A stretch of DNA of 64,000 nt from Polaromonas jejuensis NBRC 106434 (lineage in GTDB: Bacteria > Pseudomonadota > Gammaproteobacteria > Burkholderiales > Burkholderiaceae_C): NCBI RefSeq assembly GCF_001598235.1, contig NZ_BCYO01000014.1, positions 56,277 through 120,276 on the forward strand. The letters run 5' to 3'. Within the stretch, counting starts at the first letter, position 1; the number at the start of each line of letters is the position of its first letter. Below are positions 32,328-42,418 of the stretch, in pieces. The position numbers and the translations under genes were made by a program. The notes below the pieces were generated by a model. The model did no database searches. It had not been told where the DNA came from and saw only the letters and a program-made list of their open reading frames with translations.

Positions 32328-33943
32328 CCGATTCAAACCAAAAGCAACTGAACCAAACTCTTTGGTCTATCGCCGACCAATTGCGCGGAGCGATGGATGC
32401 GGACGACTTCCGCGACTACATGCTGTCCTTCCTCTTCCTCCGCTACCTGTCAGACAACTACGAGGCAGCTGCCAAGAAGGAACTGGGCAGCGATTACCCT
32501 AAAGTCGGAGGCGCCGAAGAGGGCAACAAGCGCCGCGTGCCGCTGGCCGTCTGGTACGCCAACAACCCAGACGACATTCCAGCATTCGAAAAGCAGATGC
32601 GCCGCAAGGTGCATTACGTCGTCCAGCCGCTGCACCTGTGGAGCAGCATCGCCAATATGGCCCGCACCCAGAATGATGAGATGCTGAACACGCTGCAGGC
32701 AGGCTTCAAATACATAGAGACAGAATCTTTTGAGAGCACCTTTCAGGGGCTGTTTTCAGAAATTGATCTGAGCTCCCCCAAGCTGGGCCGCACCTACGCC
32801 GACCGCAATGGCAAGCTCTGCACCATCATCCAGAAGATCGCCGAGGGTCTGGCGGAGTTCTCCACGAACATTGATGCGCTGGGCGATGCCTATGAATACC
32901 TGATCGGTCAGTTTGCGGCGGGCTCGGGCAAGAAAGCGGGGGAGTTCTACACGCCCCAGCAGATTTCCGACATCCTCTCCACCATCGTCACGCTGGACAG
33001 CCAGGAGCCCAAGACCGGCGTGAAGCAGCGGCTGGAAAGCGTGATGGACTTTGCCTGCGGCTCGGGCTCGCTGCTGCTCAACGTGCGCAAGCGCATGGGA
33101 CCGCATGGCATTGGCAGGATTTACGGCCAGGAAAAGAACATCACCACCTACAACCTGGCCCGCATGAATATGCTGCTGCACGGGGTGAAGGACACGGAGT
33201 TTGAAATCTTCCACGGCGACACGCTGACCAACGACTGGGACATTCTGCGCGAGCTGAACCCCGCCAAAAAGCCTGCGTTCGACGCCATCGTTGCCAATCC
33301 GCCTTTCAGCTACCGCTGGGAGCCCACCGACGCCCAGGCTGACGACGTGCGCTTCAAGAACCACGGCCTGGCCCCCAAATCGGCGGCAGACTTTGCCTTT
33401 TTGCTGCACGGCTTTCATTTCCTGAAAGACGAAGGTGTGATGGCCATCGTCCTGCCCCATGGAGTGCTGTTTCGGGGCGGCGCCGAGGAGCGCATTCGCA
33501 CCAAGCTGCTCAAAGATGGCCACATCGACACCGTCATCGGCTTGCCCGCCAACCTTTTTTATTCCACCGGTATCCCGGTCTGCATTCTGGTGCTCAAGAA
33601 ATGCAAGAAGCCGGACGACGTGCTCTTTATCAACGCCGCCGAGCACTTCGTCAAAGGCAAGCGCCAGAACCAGCTGACGGAAGCGCACATTGCCAAGATC
33701 ATCGAGACCTACCAGTTCCGCAAGGAAGCGCCCCGCTATGCGCGCCGGGTGGGGATGGAAGAGATCGAGAAGAACGAATACAACCTGAATATCTCCCGCT
33801 ACATCAGCACGGCGGTGGGTGAGGCGGAAATCAGCCTAAAAGCGACGCATGGCGAGTTGGCCGAGATTGAAAAAGCCATCGCGGCGGCAAAGCACGAGCA
33901 CAACGGCTTCCTGAAAGAGTTGGGGTTAAGTCAGTTGCCATAA
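32324..33943 (+). CDS. hsdM: Type I DNA methyltransferase subunit M
   Basis: Predicted 539-residue adenine-N6 methyltransferase. The N-terminal HsdM domain contains [20 protein letters not shown]. The AdoMet motif is [13 protein letters not shown] and catalytic motif IV is [22 protein letters not shown] and [19 protein letters not shown] are typical of HsdM. The ATG overlaps the PrrC-like stop by 4 bp. Its position last, after hsdR, hsdS and the ATPase, differs from the usual M-S order, so the modification enzyme is made at the end of the message unless an internal promoter exists. Confidence 0.95.
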   Translation: MTDSNQKQLNQTLWSIADQLRGAMDADDFRDYMLSFLFLRYLSDNYEAAAKKELGSDYPKVGGAEEGNKRRVPLAVWYANNPDDIPAFEKQMRRKVHYVVQPLHLWSSIANMARTQNDEMLNTLQAGFKYIETESFESTFQGLFSEIDLSSPKLGRTYADRNGKLCTIIQKIAEGLAEFSTNIDALGDAYEYLIGQFAAGSGKKAGEFYTPQQISDILSTIVTLDSQEPKTGVKQRLESVMDFACGSGSLLLNVRKRMGPHGIGRIYGQEKNITTYNLARMNMLLHGVKDTEFEIFHGDTLTNDWDILRELNPAKKPAFDAIVANPPFSYRWEPTDAQADDVRFKNHGLAPKSAADFAFLLHGFHFLKDEGVMAIVLPHGVLFRGGAEERIRTKLLKDGHIDTVIGLPANLFYSTGIPVCILVLKKCKKPDDVLFINAAEHFVKGKRQNQLTEAHIAKIIETYQFRKEAPRYARRVGMEEIEKNEYNLNISRYISTAVGEAEISLKATHGELAEIEKAIAAAKHEHNGFLKELGLSQLP

Positions 33944-33995
33944 GTCGGTCTGGCTAACAGGTGTGGCCGCATGGCCAAAGCCCCTCAGTTCGCCT

Positions 33996-34166
33996 ACCCA
34001 TGCGGGCGATATGATGGGCGAGATCGCCCTGGCCATTGAAATGGGCGCCGACGCGGTGGACATCGGCAAGACCATCCATCCCCACCCCACGCTGGGCGAG
34101 AGCATGGGCATGGCGGCGGAGATTGCACACGGCAGCTGCACGGACGTGCCCCCGGCACGGAAATAG
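33996..34166 (+). pseudogene. Second lpdA 3' end (56 codons), remnant
   Basis: This stretch is 159/171 identical to lpdA 26443-26613. It encodes the same THAGDM...PPARK tail with two substitutions (Ile to Met twice) and ends in the same TAG. Identity starts abruptly at the Thr codon. A 65-bp core (34041-34105) is perfect; most other changes are at third positions. An in-frame ATG at 33971 exists, but no E3 body precedes it. It is a flank of the island and not a working gene. Confidence 0.85.
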
Positions 34167-34190
34167 GCCGCCAGCAGGCTAATGCAAAAA

Positions 34191-34219
34191 GCCCGGACCT
34201 GTGAGAGGCCGGGCTTTTT
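34191..34219 (+). terminator. Terminator after the second lpdA tail
   Basis: GCCCGG-ACCTGTGAGAGG-CCGGGC with inner CCT/AGG pairs is followed by TTTTT. A run of A before it allows it to work for the minus-strand peptidase gene as well. Confidence 0.75.
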
Positions 34220-34251
34220 GCTTCTAGCGTGCGGCCGGCACCGCGCCCGGC

Positions 34252-35433
34252 TCAGGCCAGTGGTGCGGCCAGGCCCAGGATGGTGCCCACCAGGGCCTGC
34301 GCGCGCGGCACCAGGGTGTCCAGGCAGCAGTACTCGGCCTCGGTATGCGCCTTGGCCCCGACTGGGCCCACGCCGCATAGCGTCGGGATGCCCAGCGAGG
34401 CGGTAAAGCCGGCGTCGGAGCAGCCGCCGGTGAATTCTCCCGCCACGCCGAAGCCGAGTTGCGCGGCACTGGCCTGGTAGCGCTGCATCAGGTCGTGGCT
34501 CCAGCGCGGCTCCAGCGGCAGGAATTCCGAGGTCTGGGTCACGGTGGCGTGCGTGCCCTGCACGCCGGGTTGCGCCACCACCTCCTGGATGTGGGCGAAC
34601 AAGGCTTCGCGCTGGGCCAGTGTGCAAAATCGCACGTCGAGCTTGGCCTGCGCCGATGGCGCAACCGTGTTGGTCGACATGCCGCCGCTGATAAGCCCCA
34701 CGTTGGTCGTGACGCCGGTCGCGTAGTCGGTCAGCGCATGCAGCGCCTGGATTTTCCGCGCCAGGGTCTCGATGGCACTGGCACCGTCCGCGTGGTTCAT
34801 GCCCGCGTGGGCCGCGCGCCCCGTCACCGCGATGGCGAAGTTCGCTCCGCCCTTGCGCTCGGTCACCAGGTTGCCGCTGACGCGGCCCGGCTCGGCGTTG
34901 AAGGCGGCGCGGGCGCCGCGCGCATGGGCCTCGATCGCCACGCGCCCATGTTGAGAGCCGATTTCCTCGTCCGCGGTGAACAAGCCCAGCACCGGGAACG
35001 GCAGTGGGGGCAAGCGCCGCAACGCCATCAGCACGAAGCATTGCAGCACCAGGCCGGACTTCATGTCGGACACGCCAGGACCGTAGCCGCGCTCGCCTTC
35101 GACGCGCCAGGGCCGCTGCGCCACGCTGCCGGTGGGGAACACGGTGTCGCGGTGCCCCATGAGCACGACCGGGGCTTCCGCAGGCCTGGCCCCCGGCAGC
35201 CGGGCCAGCAGCACATCGCCGTCGGCCAGGGCGGCGTGGTGCTCGGCGTCTATCCCTTCGGCGACCAGCCAGCTCTGCATGGCCTGGGCCACGCGGTCGG
35301 TGCCGGGCTTGTCATGGCTGTTGGAGTCGATGTCGACCAGGGTGGCCAGGGCAGACTCCATCGCCCCGCGCTGGCCGGCCAGCCAGTCTATGGCGGCGTT
35401 CGCGGCATCCGAAGCAAGCGGTACGGCGCTCAT
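34252..35433 (-). CDS. M20 family metallopeptidase (carboxypeptidase G2/ArgE-like)
   Basis: Predicted 393-residue di-zinc hydrolase of the peptidase M20/M28 fold. The metal ligands are visible in VLMGHRDTVFPTGS (His, Asp), GVSDMKSGL (bridging Asp) and LFTADEEIGSQ (the Glu pair). GGCSDAGFTASLGIPTLCGVGP holds a later ligand region. The dimerisation domain is in the middle (AHAGMNHADGASAIETLARK). The start MSAVPLASD at 35433 overlaps the next upstream gene (ATGA). The longer frame is antisense extension without homology. Neighbours suggest it trims peptides imported by the Opp system. Confidence 0.88.
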   Translation of the reverse strand: MSAVPLASDAANAAIDWLAGQRGAMESALATLVDIDSNSHDKPGTDRVAQAMQSWLVAEGIDAEHHAALADGDVLLARLPGARPAEAPVVLMGHRDTVFPTGSVAQRPWRVEGERGYGPGVSDMKSGLVLQCFVLMALRRLPPLPFPVLGLFTADEEIGSQHGRVAIEAHARGARAAFNAEPGRVSGNLVTERKGGANFAIAVTGRAAHAGMNHADGASAIETLARKIQALHALTDYATGVTTNVGLISGGMSTNTVAPSAQAKLDVRFCTLAQREALFAHIQEVVAQPGVQGTHATVTQTSEFLPLEPRWSHDLMQRYQASAAQLGFGVAGEFTGGCSDAGFTASLGIPTLCGVGPVGAKAHTEAEYCCLDTLVPRAQALVGTILGLAAPLA

Positions 35434-36833
35434 GCGCGGGCCGCCATGACGCCGGGGCCTTCCTCGGCCAGGTCCCAGAACAGGCCGGCCATGATCTGCA
35501 GCGACTCGCGCGTGACGTCGGCCAGGATGTGCTCGTTCGGCGCGTGCTGGGAGCAGGCGGGGTAGGAATGCGGCACCCACAGCGTGGGCAGGCCCAGGGT
35601 TTCGGAGAACACGTCGTTCGGCAGCGAGCCGCCGAGGTTGGGCAGCAGCGCCGGCGGCTTGCCCGTGCTGCGTTCGATGGAGGCCAGGCCCCAGCGTACC
35701 CAGGCGTCGTCCGGGTCGAGGCGCGTGGCGGCCATGTGCACTTCGGTGCCGCGCAGTTCGACATCATCGAAGCCGTGTTCGTCCAGATGCTGGCGGATGT
35801 GTTTCAGGAACTGGGTGACGTCGCTGCCCACCACGTAGCGCATGTGGCAATGCGCGCGCGCTTCCGCGGGAATGGCATGCACCGGCATGGCCGGGTTGCC
35901 GGTGGTGAAGGCCAGCACTTCGAGGCTGTTCCAGCCGATCACGCGTTCGGCTGCCGACAGGCCGGGCTCGCCCCAATCGGCGTCGATCTCGGGATCGTTC
36001 ACGTCGCCGCCGACCTCGATGTCTTGCAACGCAGTGCGCACGCTGGCGGGCAATTCGGCGGGGAGCAGGCCGGGCACGAGAATCTTGCCCTTGGCATCGA
36101 CCAGGCTGGCGATGGCATGCGCGAGGCGGATGCCGGGGTTGCGCAGCAGGCCGCCCCAGTTGCCCGAGTGGTGGCCGCCCTCGCGCAGCTTCAGGTGCAG
36201 GTCGAAATTGAACACGCCGCGCGAGCCGAGGAACATCGTGGCGCGCGAGGCCGAGACCCGCGGGCCGTCGGAGGCGATGAACAGGTCGGCGGCGAGCAGT
36301 TCGCTGTGCAGCGCGCAGACTTCGTTCAGGCCCGGCGAGCCGGCTTCCTCGCCCATCTCCAGGATGATCTTCACGTTGTAGCCCAGCCGGCCTTCGCGCA
36401 CCGCCAGCACCTGCTCCAGCGCGGTCAGGTTGATGGTGTGCTGGCCCTTGTTGTCGGCGGTGCCGCGGCCATACCAGCGGTTGCCCTCGACCACGATGTC
36501 CCAGGGATTGAGGCCCTTGCGCCATTGCGCGTCGTAGCCGCGCACCACGTCGCCATGGCCGTAGGTCAGCAGGGTGAAGGTGGCGCCGGGCTCGATGCGC
36601 TCGGCCAGCAGGAAGGGGCTTTTGCCGGCCTCGGGGTTGTCGACGACGCGGCAGGCGAAGCCCAGTGCTTCGAGCTGCGGCACGATTTCATCGCGCAGGT
36701 AGGCGTGCAGGATAGGGCCGCTGGCGGCGTCCTGGCTTTCGGTGCGGAAGGCGACGCGGCGGGCCAGCGTCTGCTGGAAGCGACCGTCGTCGAAAAAGGC
36801 CAGCGTCTGTTCGATGGCTTGGTGGCGGCTCAT
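35430..36833 (-). CDS. M20 family dipeptidase
   Basis: Predicted 467-residue M20 peptidase of the longer ArgE/DapE/ACY1 type. Metal-site motifs are TYGHGDVV (His/Asp), RGTADNKGQH (bridging Asp) and ILEMGEEAGSPG (Glu pair). HSGNWGGLLRNPG lies in the dimerisation domain. ATG 36833 (MSRHQ) is preferred, because GAGAGG lies seven bases before it; the frame begins at a TTG upstream of that RBS. It overlaps the following peptidase gene by 4 bp and follows oppF by 37 bp, so it is part of the peptide-use operon. Confidence 0.88.
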   Translation of the reverse strand: MSRHQAIEQTLAFFDDGRFQQTLARRVAFRTESQDAASGPILHAYLRDEIVPQLEALGFACRVVDNPEAGKSPFLLAERIEPGATFTLLTYGHGDVVRGYDAQWRKGLNPWDIVVEGNRWYGRGTADNKGQHTINLTALEQVLAVREGRLGYNVKIILEMGEEAGSPGLNEVCALHSELLAADLFIASDGPRVSASRATMFLGSRGVFNFDLHLKLREGGHHSGNWGGLLRNPGIRLAHAIASLVDAKGKILVPGLLPAELPASVRTALQDIEVGGDVNDPEIDADWGEPGLSAAERVIGWNSLEVLAFTTGNPAMPVHAIPAEARAHCHMRYVVGSDVTQFLKHIRQHLDEHGFDDVELRGTEVHMAATRLDPDDAWVRWGLASIERSTGKPPALLPNLGGSLPNDVFSETLGLPTLWVPHSYPACSQHAPNEHILADVTRESLQIMAGLFWDLAEEGPGVMAARA

Positions 36834-36870
36834 GGGTGTTCCTCTCAATGGTGCTTTTGGAATGGGAAGC

Positions 36871-37733
<863 letters not shown>

Positions 37734-37737
<4 letters not shown>

Positions 37738-38723
37738 GCGGCCTCCGCCATGGGAAGCTGGGCGGCCACACAGCGCGCGGCATGCTGCGCATTCACCGCC
37801 ACATACGGCGGCGTTTGCGCGCAGGCCGTCTGCACCTGCGGGCAGCGGTTGGCGAATGCGCAGCCCTGCACGTTGCCGACCAGGCTGGGTACCACGCCCG
37901 GAATCGCCTGCAGATGGCTGCCCGGAAGGGTCTTGCCGCGCACCGGAATGCAGTTGAGCAAGCCCCGCGTGTACGGGTGCGTGGGCCGGGCGAACAGCTC
38001 ACCCACGGGTGCGGTCTCTATCACCTCGCCGGCGTACATCACGGCCACGCGGTCGGCGATGCGCGCCACCACGCCGAGATCGTGGGTGATGAAGACGACC
38101 GCGGTGCCGAACTCTTTCTGCAGCTCGCGAATCAGCCGCAGGATCTGCGCCTGGATAGTCACGTCGAGCGCGGTGGTGGGTTCGTCGGCAATGATCAGGT
38201 CGGGCCCGCACATCAGCGCCATCGCGATCATCACGCGCTGGCGCAGGCCGCCCGAGAGCTGGTGCGGGTACTGGCGCAGCCGCTCGGCGGCCTGCGGCAC
38301 ACCCGCACGCTCCAGCAGGTGCACGGCCCGGTCGCGCGCCTCGGCGGCGCTGACTTTGCGGTGCGCGCGCAGGGCCTCGCACAACTGGTCGCCCAGCGTG
38401 TAGGAGGGGTTGAGCGAGGTCATGGGCTCCTGGAAGATCATCGCCATGCGGGCGCCGCGCAAGGCGGTCATGTCGCGCTCTGGCAGGGTTTGCAGGTCCA
38501 CGCCGTCGAAGCGGATGTGGTCGGCCGTGCGCACCGCCTTGCGCGGCAGCAAGCCCATCAGCGCCAGCGAGGTCATGGACTTGCCACAGCCCGATTCGCC
38601 GACCAGGCACAGCATCTCGCCGCGGTTGACGTGGAAGTCGATGCCGCGCACGGCGTGCAGCATGCCGCGTTCGGTCGGCAGGTCGACGCGCAGGTTCTTC
38701 ACATCCAGCAAGGGTGTTGTCAT
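37734..38723 (-). CDS. Oligopeptide ABC transporter ATPase (OppD/DppD-like)
   Basis: Predicted 329-residue ATPase. It has Walker A GESGCGKSM, signature LSGGLRQRVMIAMAL, Walker B LIIADEPTTALD and H-loop FITHDLG. The C-terminal Cys-rich extension (CAFANRCPQVQTAC) is the oligopeptide-transporter domain. Two nearby ATGs exist at 38729 and 38723. AAAGG is well spaced only for the second, so I start at MTTPLLDV. A longer frame to 38900 runs into oppC and is not coding. Confidence 0.93.
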
Positions 38724-38746
38724 CTTCATGCCTTTCAGTTGCGGCT

Positions 38747-39676
38747 TCAGTTTCTGCCGTCGGGCGCGGTCAGGTCGCGGATGCCGTCGCCCACGAGGTT
38801 GATCGCCAGCACCATGACGGCGAGCACAACGCCGGGGATGACGATGACCCAGGGCTGGAAGAACATGTAGGCCTTGCCCTCGGCCACCATCAGCCCCCAC
38901 GACGGCGTGGGCGGCTGCACGCCCAGGCCCAGGAAGGACAGCGTCGATTCGAGCAGGATCGCGTGCGCCATCTCCAGCGTGGCCACCACGGTGAGTGCGC
39001 TCATCAGGTTGGGCAGCAGCTCGCGCAGCAGGATGTAGGGTGTGGACGCGCCCAACGCCTTGGCAGCGGCGATGAATTCGGCGTCACGCAGCTGCTGCGT
39101 GGCCGAGCGTGTGACGATGGCGAAGCGGTCCCACAGCAGCAGCCCGAGCAGCACGATCACCACCTGCAGCGAACCGCCGACCAGCGAAGCCATGGCCAGC
39201 GCCACCAGCACCACCGGCATGGCCAGGCGCGTGGTGATGATGTAGCTGATCACCGCGTCGACCCGGCCGCCGTAGTAGCCCGCCAGCACACCCAGCGTGG
39301 TGCCGATGGCGCCGGCGATCACGGCGGTGACCAGGCCGATGACCAGCGACACGCGTGCGCCGAAGAGCAGCCGGCTCAGGTAGTCGCGGCCGAGTTTGTC
39401 GGTGCCGAGGATGTGCTCCCAGCTGCCCCTGTCGTGCCAGATCGGCGGGATCAGGCGCCGCGTCACGTCTTGCGCATACGGGTCGTGCGGGGCGATCCAC
39501 GGCGCGGACAGCGCAGCAAGCACGATCAGACCGAGGATCAGGGCGCCCAGCGTGAGGCCGTGTTGCCCCAGCACGCGGCGCAGCCAGCGGCGCCATGCGG
39601 GCGGCGGCGGCAGGGCCAACGCGGGTGCGGGTGCGCCGGTCACCGCGGGGGAAACGGACAAGGTTGGAGAATTCAT
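38747..39676 (-). CDS. Oligopeptide ABC transporter permease (OppC/DppC-like)
   Basis: Predicted 309-residue inner-membrane permease. The N-terminal OppC segment contains SAPWIAPHDPYAQD, followed by HILGTDKLGRDYLSRLLFGARVS, a hallmark of DppC/OppC. The coupling motif (EAA loop) is EFIAAAKALGASTPYILLRELLPN. It has about six membrane helices. The first about 30 residues are a low-complexity Pro/Ala leader. Confidence 0.93.
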   Translation of the reverse strand: MNSPTLSVSPAVTGAPAPALALPPPPAWRRWLRRVLGQHGLTLGALILGLIVLAALSAPWIAPHDPYAQDVTRRLIPPIWHDRGSWEHILGTDKLGRDYLSRLLFGARVSLVIGLVTAVIAGAIGTTLGVLAGYYGGRVDAVISYIITTRLAMPVVLVALAMASLVGGSLQVVIVLLGLLLWDRFAIVTRSATQQLRDAEFIAAAKALGASTPYILLRELLPNLMSALTVVATLEMAHAILLESTLSFLGLGVQPPTPSWGLMVAEGKAYMFFQPWVIVIPGVVLAVMVLAINLVGDGIRDLTAPDGRN

Positions 39677-39700
39677 GTTTTGGCTCTCTGCGAACTCTGC

Positions 39701-40618
39701 TTAGCGTGTGCGCATGCGCGGGTCGAGCGCGGCGTTGAGCACGTCGGCCACGAAGGTCAGGCCGATGTAGAACACGGCGATGATCAGCACCACCGCCTGC
39801 ACCACCGGGTAGTCGTTGCGCGAGATCGAATCCCAGGCCAGCTGGCCCAGGCCCTGCATCGAATACACGGATTCGATGACGACCGAACCACCGAGCATGA
39901 AGCCCAGCTCGACGGCGGCCAGCGCCACCACTGGGATGATGGCGTTGCGCAGCGCGTGTTTGAACACCACGCGCGCCGGGCTCAGGCCCTTGGCGCGCGC
40001 GGTGCGGATGTAGTCCGAGCCCAGCACGTCGAGCATGCCGGCGCGGGTGAGCCGCATCATCGCGGGCATGGCGTAGTAGCCCAGCGCCACGGCCGGCAGC
40101 ACGAAGTGTTGCCAGGTGGTGTTGCCCGCCACCGGCAGCCACTTGAACCCGACCGAGAACACCAGGATCAAGGTCAGCGCGAACCAGAAAGTGGGCATGG
40201 CCTGCCCCACCACAGCCACCATCAGAGACAGGCGGTCTATCCACGTGTCGCGGTAGATGGCGGCCAGCACGCCCAGCGGGATCGCCACGAGCACGGCCAG
40301 CAGCAGCGCCACGCCGCCGAGCTTGAGCGTGACAGGCAGGCGTTCGCCGATGAGTTCGACCACCGTGTTCTGGAAGTAGAACGAACGGCCGAAATCGAGC
40401 CGCGCGGCCGCGCCCAGCCAGTCGAAGAACTGCGAGGTGATGGGGCGGTCCAGGCCGTACTGCACGCGTATCTTCTCCACGTCGGCGGCACTGGACTCGG
40501 GCCCGGCGATGGCCGTGGCCAGGTCGCCCGAGAGGTGTAGCAGCATGAAGCTGACGACGGCCACCGTCAGCATGACGCTCAGGGCCACGAGCAGCCGGCG
40601 AAAAATGTAGATCAGCAT
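39701..40618 (-). CDS. Oligopeptide ABC transporter permease (OppB/DppB-like)
   Basis: Predicted 305-residue permease with the family N-terminus MLIYIFRRLLVALSVMLTV and the periplasmic segment YGLDRPITSQFFDWLG. The EAA loop is DYIRTARAKGLSPARVVFKH. The C-terminal NDYPVVQAVVLIIAVFYIGL is followed by LDPRMR. It lies 24 bp from oppC and 85 bp after the binding-protein gene, with a hairpin between. Confidence 0.94.
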   Translation of the reverse strand: MLIYIFRRLLVALSVMLTVAVVSFMLLHLSGDLATAIAGPESSAADVEKIRVQYGLDRPITSQFFDWLGAAARLDFGRSFYFQNTVVELIGERLPVTLKLGGVALLLAVLVAIPLGVLAAIYRDTWIDRLSLMVAVVGQAMPTFWFALTLILVFSVGFKWLPVAGNTTWQHFVLPAVALGYYAMPAMMRLTRAGMLDVLGSDYIRTARAKGLSPARVVFKHALRNAIIPVVALAAVELGFMLGGSVVIESVYSMQGLGQLAWDSISRNDYPVVQAVVLIIAVFYIGLTFVADVLNAALDPRMRTR

Positions 40619-40640
40619 GGGGAGGTCGGGGTGTTTTGTG

Positions 40641-40675
40641 AAAAATACGTCCAGGCGGCCCGCTGGCCTGCCTGG
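40641..40675 (-). terminator. Hairpin with U-run between binding-protein and permease genes
   Basis: On the minus strand a stem of about 10 bp (CCAGGC-GGCC class arms with one bulge, 40651-40675) is followed by ACGTATTTTT. It may be a partial terminator that lets the binding protein be made in excess over the membrane subunits, which is common for such operons. Confidence 0.45.
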
Positions 40676-40703
40676 TGCCAGGCGGTCTATCGTCGGCGGC
40701 GGC

Positions 40704-42236
40704 CTATTTCCAGCTCGCCTGGAAGAAGCGCGGCAACTCGTCTGGCTGCGCCTCGAACTTCAGCTCCGAGGTGAAGGCGTAGTTGGTGGAGTAGGAGAAC
40801 ATGGGCGCCCAGAACGCCTGTTCGGAGATGCGTTGCAGCGCCTGCCCATACTTGCCCCTGCGTTCGGCCTTGTCCACGGTGGCGTCGGCGGTCTGCAAGA
40901 GGGCGATGACCTGCGGGTCCTTCGCCGTGTCGTCGGGCCCGCCCTTGAAGAAGTTGCCTGCGAAGGCCGATGTGTCGTTGATGGAGAACGAGCCCCAGGC
41001 CTGGAAGGTCAGCGGTGCGCGGCCGGAACGCAATTCGGTGCGCAGCGCCGGGTACTGCACGAAATGCAGGCGCGCGCGGATACCCACCTTGCGCAAGTCG
41101 CCAATCATGGCCTCGGCATACTCGCGCTCACGGTAGGCCCAGAGGTCGGTATCGAAGCCGTTCGGAAAACCCGCCTCGGCCAGCAGGGCCTTGGCCTTGG
41201 CCGGGTTGTAGTCGTACTTGGTCACCTTGCCCAGGTCGCAGCCGAACTGGGTGCGAAAGCACGGGGCGTATACCGGCTGGCTGCCGCCGCGCACCAGGCT
41301 GTCGGCCAGTCCCTTGCGGTTGATGGCGTAGTTGAGCGCCTGGCGCACGCGGATGTCCTTGAACGGCGCGGCCTCCGGCGTGGTGCCGTTGTTGTTGATG
41401 GACATGAAGGCCACGCGCATGGTCTCGCCACTGAGCACCGAGAGGTTGGGCGCGGCCTTGAGCGATTCGGCCTGGTCGGCGGGGACGCGCCAGATCCAGT
41501 CCACCGCGCCGGTCATGAGCTGGGCCAGGCGGGCTTCGGGGTCGCGGATCACGACGAACTTGACCGTGCCGATCCTGGGCTGGCCGATCGGGCTGTCCTT
41601 GAAGTAGGCCGGATTCTTCACCATGGTCACGCCCTGGCCGGGCAGGACTGCCGTGACCTTGTAGGGGCCGGTACCCACCGGGGCCTTGCTGAAGCCTTCC
41701 AGCCCCACCTTCTTGAAATAGCCCGCCGGGTAGATCGGCGTGGGGCCGGCCAGGTAGTCGAGCGCGGCCGGGAAGGGCGTCTTCAGGTTGATGCGGACCT
41801 GGTATTCGCCGGTCTTCTCGACGTTCTTGATCCAGTCCGTGTTCTGGCGCGTGGCGATCTTGGCGTCCGGGCCTGTCACCACATTGAAGGTGTAGACCAC
41901 GTCGTCCGCGGTGAACTTGTCGCCGTTGTGGAAGCTCACGCCCTGCCGCAGCGTGACCTGCAGCGCGGTGGGCGATTCCCACTTCCACGAGGTGGCCAGC
42001 TGCGGCTTGTACTCCCCGGTCTTGGGGTCGCGATGGATCAGCGTGTCCCAGGCCATGTTGGCCAGGATCACGCCCTCGCGCATGTTGTTGTGGTAGGGGC
42101 TGACGTTCTCGACCTCGCTGTCCGAGGCGTAGACCAGCGTGTCGCTGGCCTTGCCCGCGTGTGCGCCCGTCATGCCGGCAGCCAGCGCCAGCGCCCAAAA
42201 ACCCCGACGCACCAGTGTGGTGGATAGATGCCCCAT
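40704..42236 (-). CDS. Extracellular solute-binding protein, family 5 (peptide binding)
   Basis: Predicted 510-residue periplasmic binding protein of the Opp/Dpp class. A signal peptide of about 27 residues ends near GAHAGKA. SBP_bac_5 blocks include VENVSPYHNNMREGVILANM, TSWKWESPTALQVTLRQGV and DKFTADDVVYTFN. RVRQALNYAINRKGLADSLV lies in the second half. It is first in the minus-strand operon, divergent from a LysR gene. The actual ligand (di- or oligopeptide) is inferred from the two adjacent M20 peptidases. Confidence 0.92.
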   Translation of the reverse strand: MGHLSTTLVRRGFWALALAAGMTGAHAGKASDTLVYASDSEVENVSPYHNNMREGVILANMAWDTLIHRDPKTGEYKPQLATSWKWESPTALQVTLRQGVSFHNGDKFTADDVVYTFNVVTGPDAKIATRQNTDWIKNVEKTGEYQVRINLKTPFPAALDYLAGPTPIYPAGYFKKVGLEGFSKAPVGTGPYKVTAVLPGQGVTMVKNPAYFKDSPIGQPRIGTVKFVVIRDPEARLAQLMTGAVDWIWRVPADQAESLKAAPNLSVLSGETMRVAFMSINNNGTTPEAAPFKDIRVRQALNYAINRKGLADSLVRGGSQPVYAPCFRTQFGCDLGKVTKYDYNPAKAKALLAEAGFPNGFDTDLWAYREREYAEAMIGDLRKVGIRARLHFVQYPALRTELRSGRAPLTFQAWGSFSINDTSAFAGNFFKGGPDDTAKDPQVIALLQTADATVDKAERRGKYGQALQRISEQAFWAPMFSYSTNYAFTSELKFEAQPDELPRFFQASWK

Positions 42237-42418
42237 TACAAACTCCTTGGTCGTTCCGATATTGAAAATCCACGCAGTCGTTGCAAGAGTAATGCCCGCA
42301 AAACATATCCGCCATTACAGAATATCGACGCCATCGATGCTAAAAAGGCAAGGCTCCGTCGGGCCATATGCTGGAATACGCCCGCACCCGGACATCACAC
42401 AAGTTTTAAGGTTCGCCC
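42237..42418. promoter_or_regulatory. Divergent promoter region, LysR/peptide operon
   Basis: This 182-bp gap between divergent starts must contain both promoters and probably the LysR sites. I see AT-rich patches (ATATTGAAAAT near 42260, GAATATCGACGCCATCG near 42319) but no binding site I can assign with confidence. Confidence 0.5.

Larger units (their letters stand above)
26614..34166. mobile_element. Type I restriction-modification island between two lpdA 3' ends
   Basis: The block from the lpdA stop to the second lpdA tail holds hsdR, hsdS, a PrrC-like gene and hsdM, all plus strand and overlapping. Its flanks are the native lpdA 3' end (26443-26613) and a 93% identical second copy (33996-34166). 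No integrase, recombinase or transposase is visible. The hsdS and PrrC-like genes are visibly more AT-rich than their surroundings. Acquisition by recombination at lpdA is inferred. Confidence 0.7.

Noticed and set aside
33963..34166. Possible independent small gene at the second lpdA tail
   Set aside because: From residue 12 it is just the C-terminus of E3. The preceding residues have no RBS or similarity, so it is a duplicated gene end.
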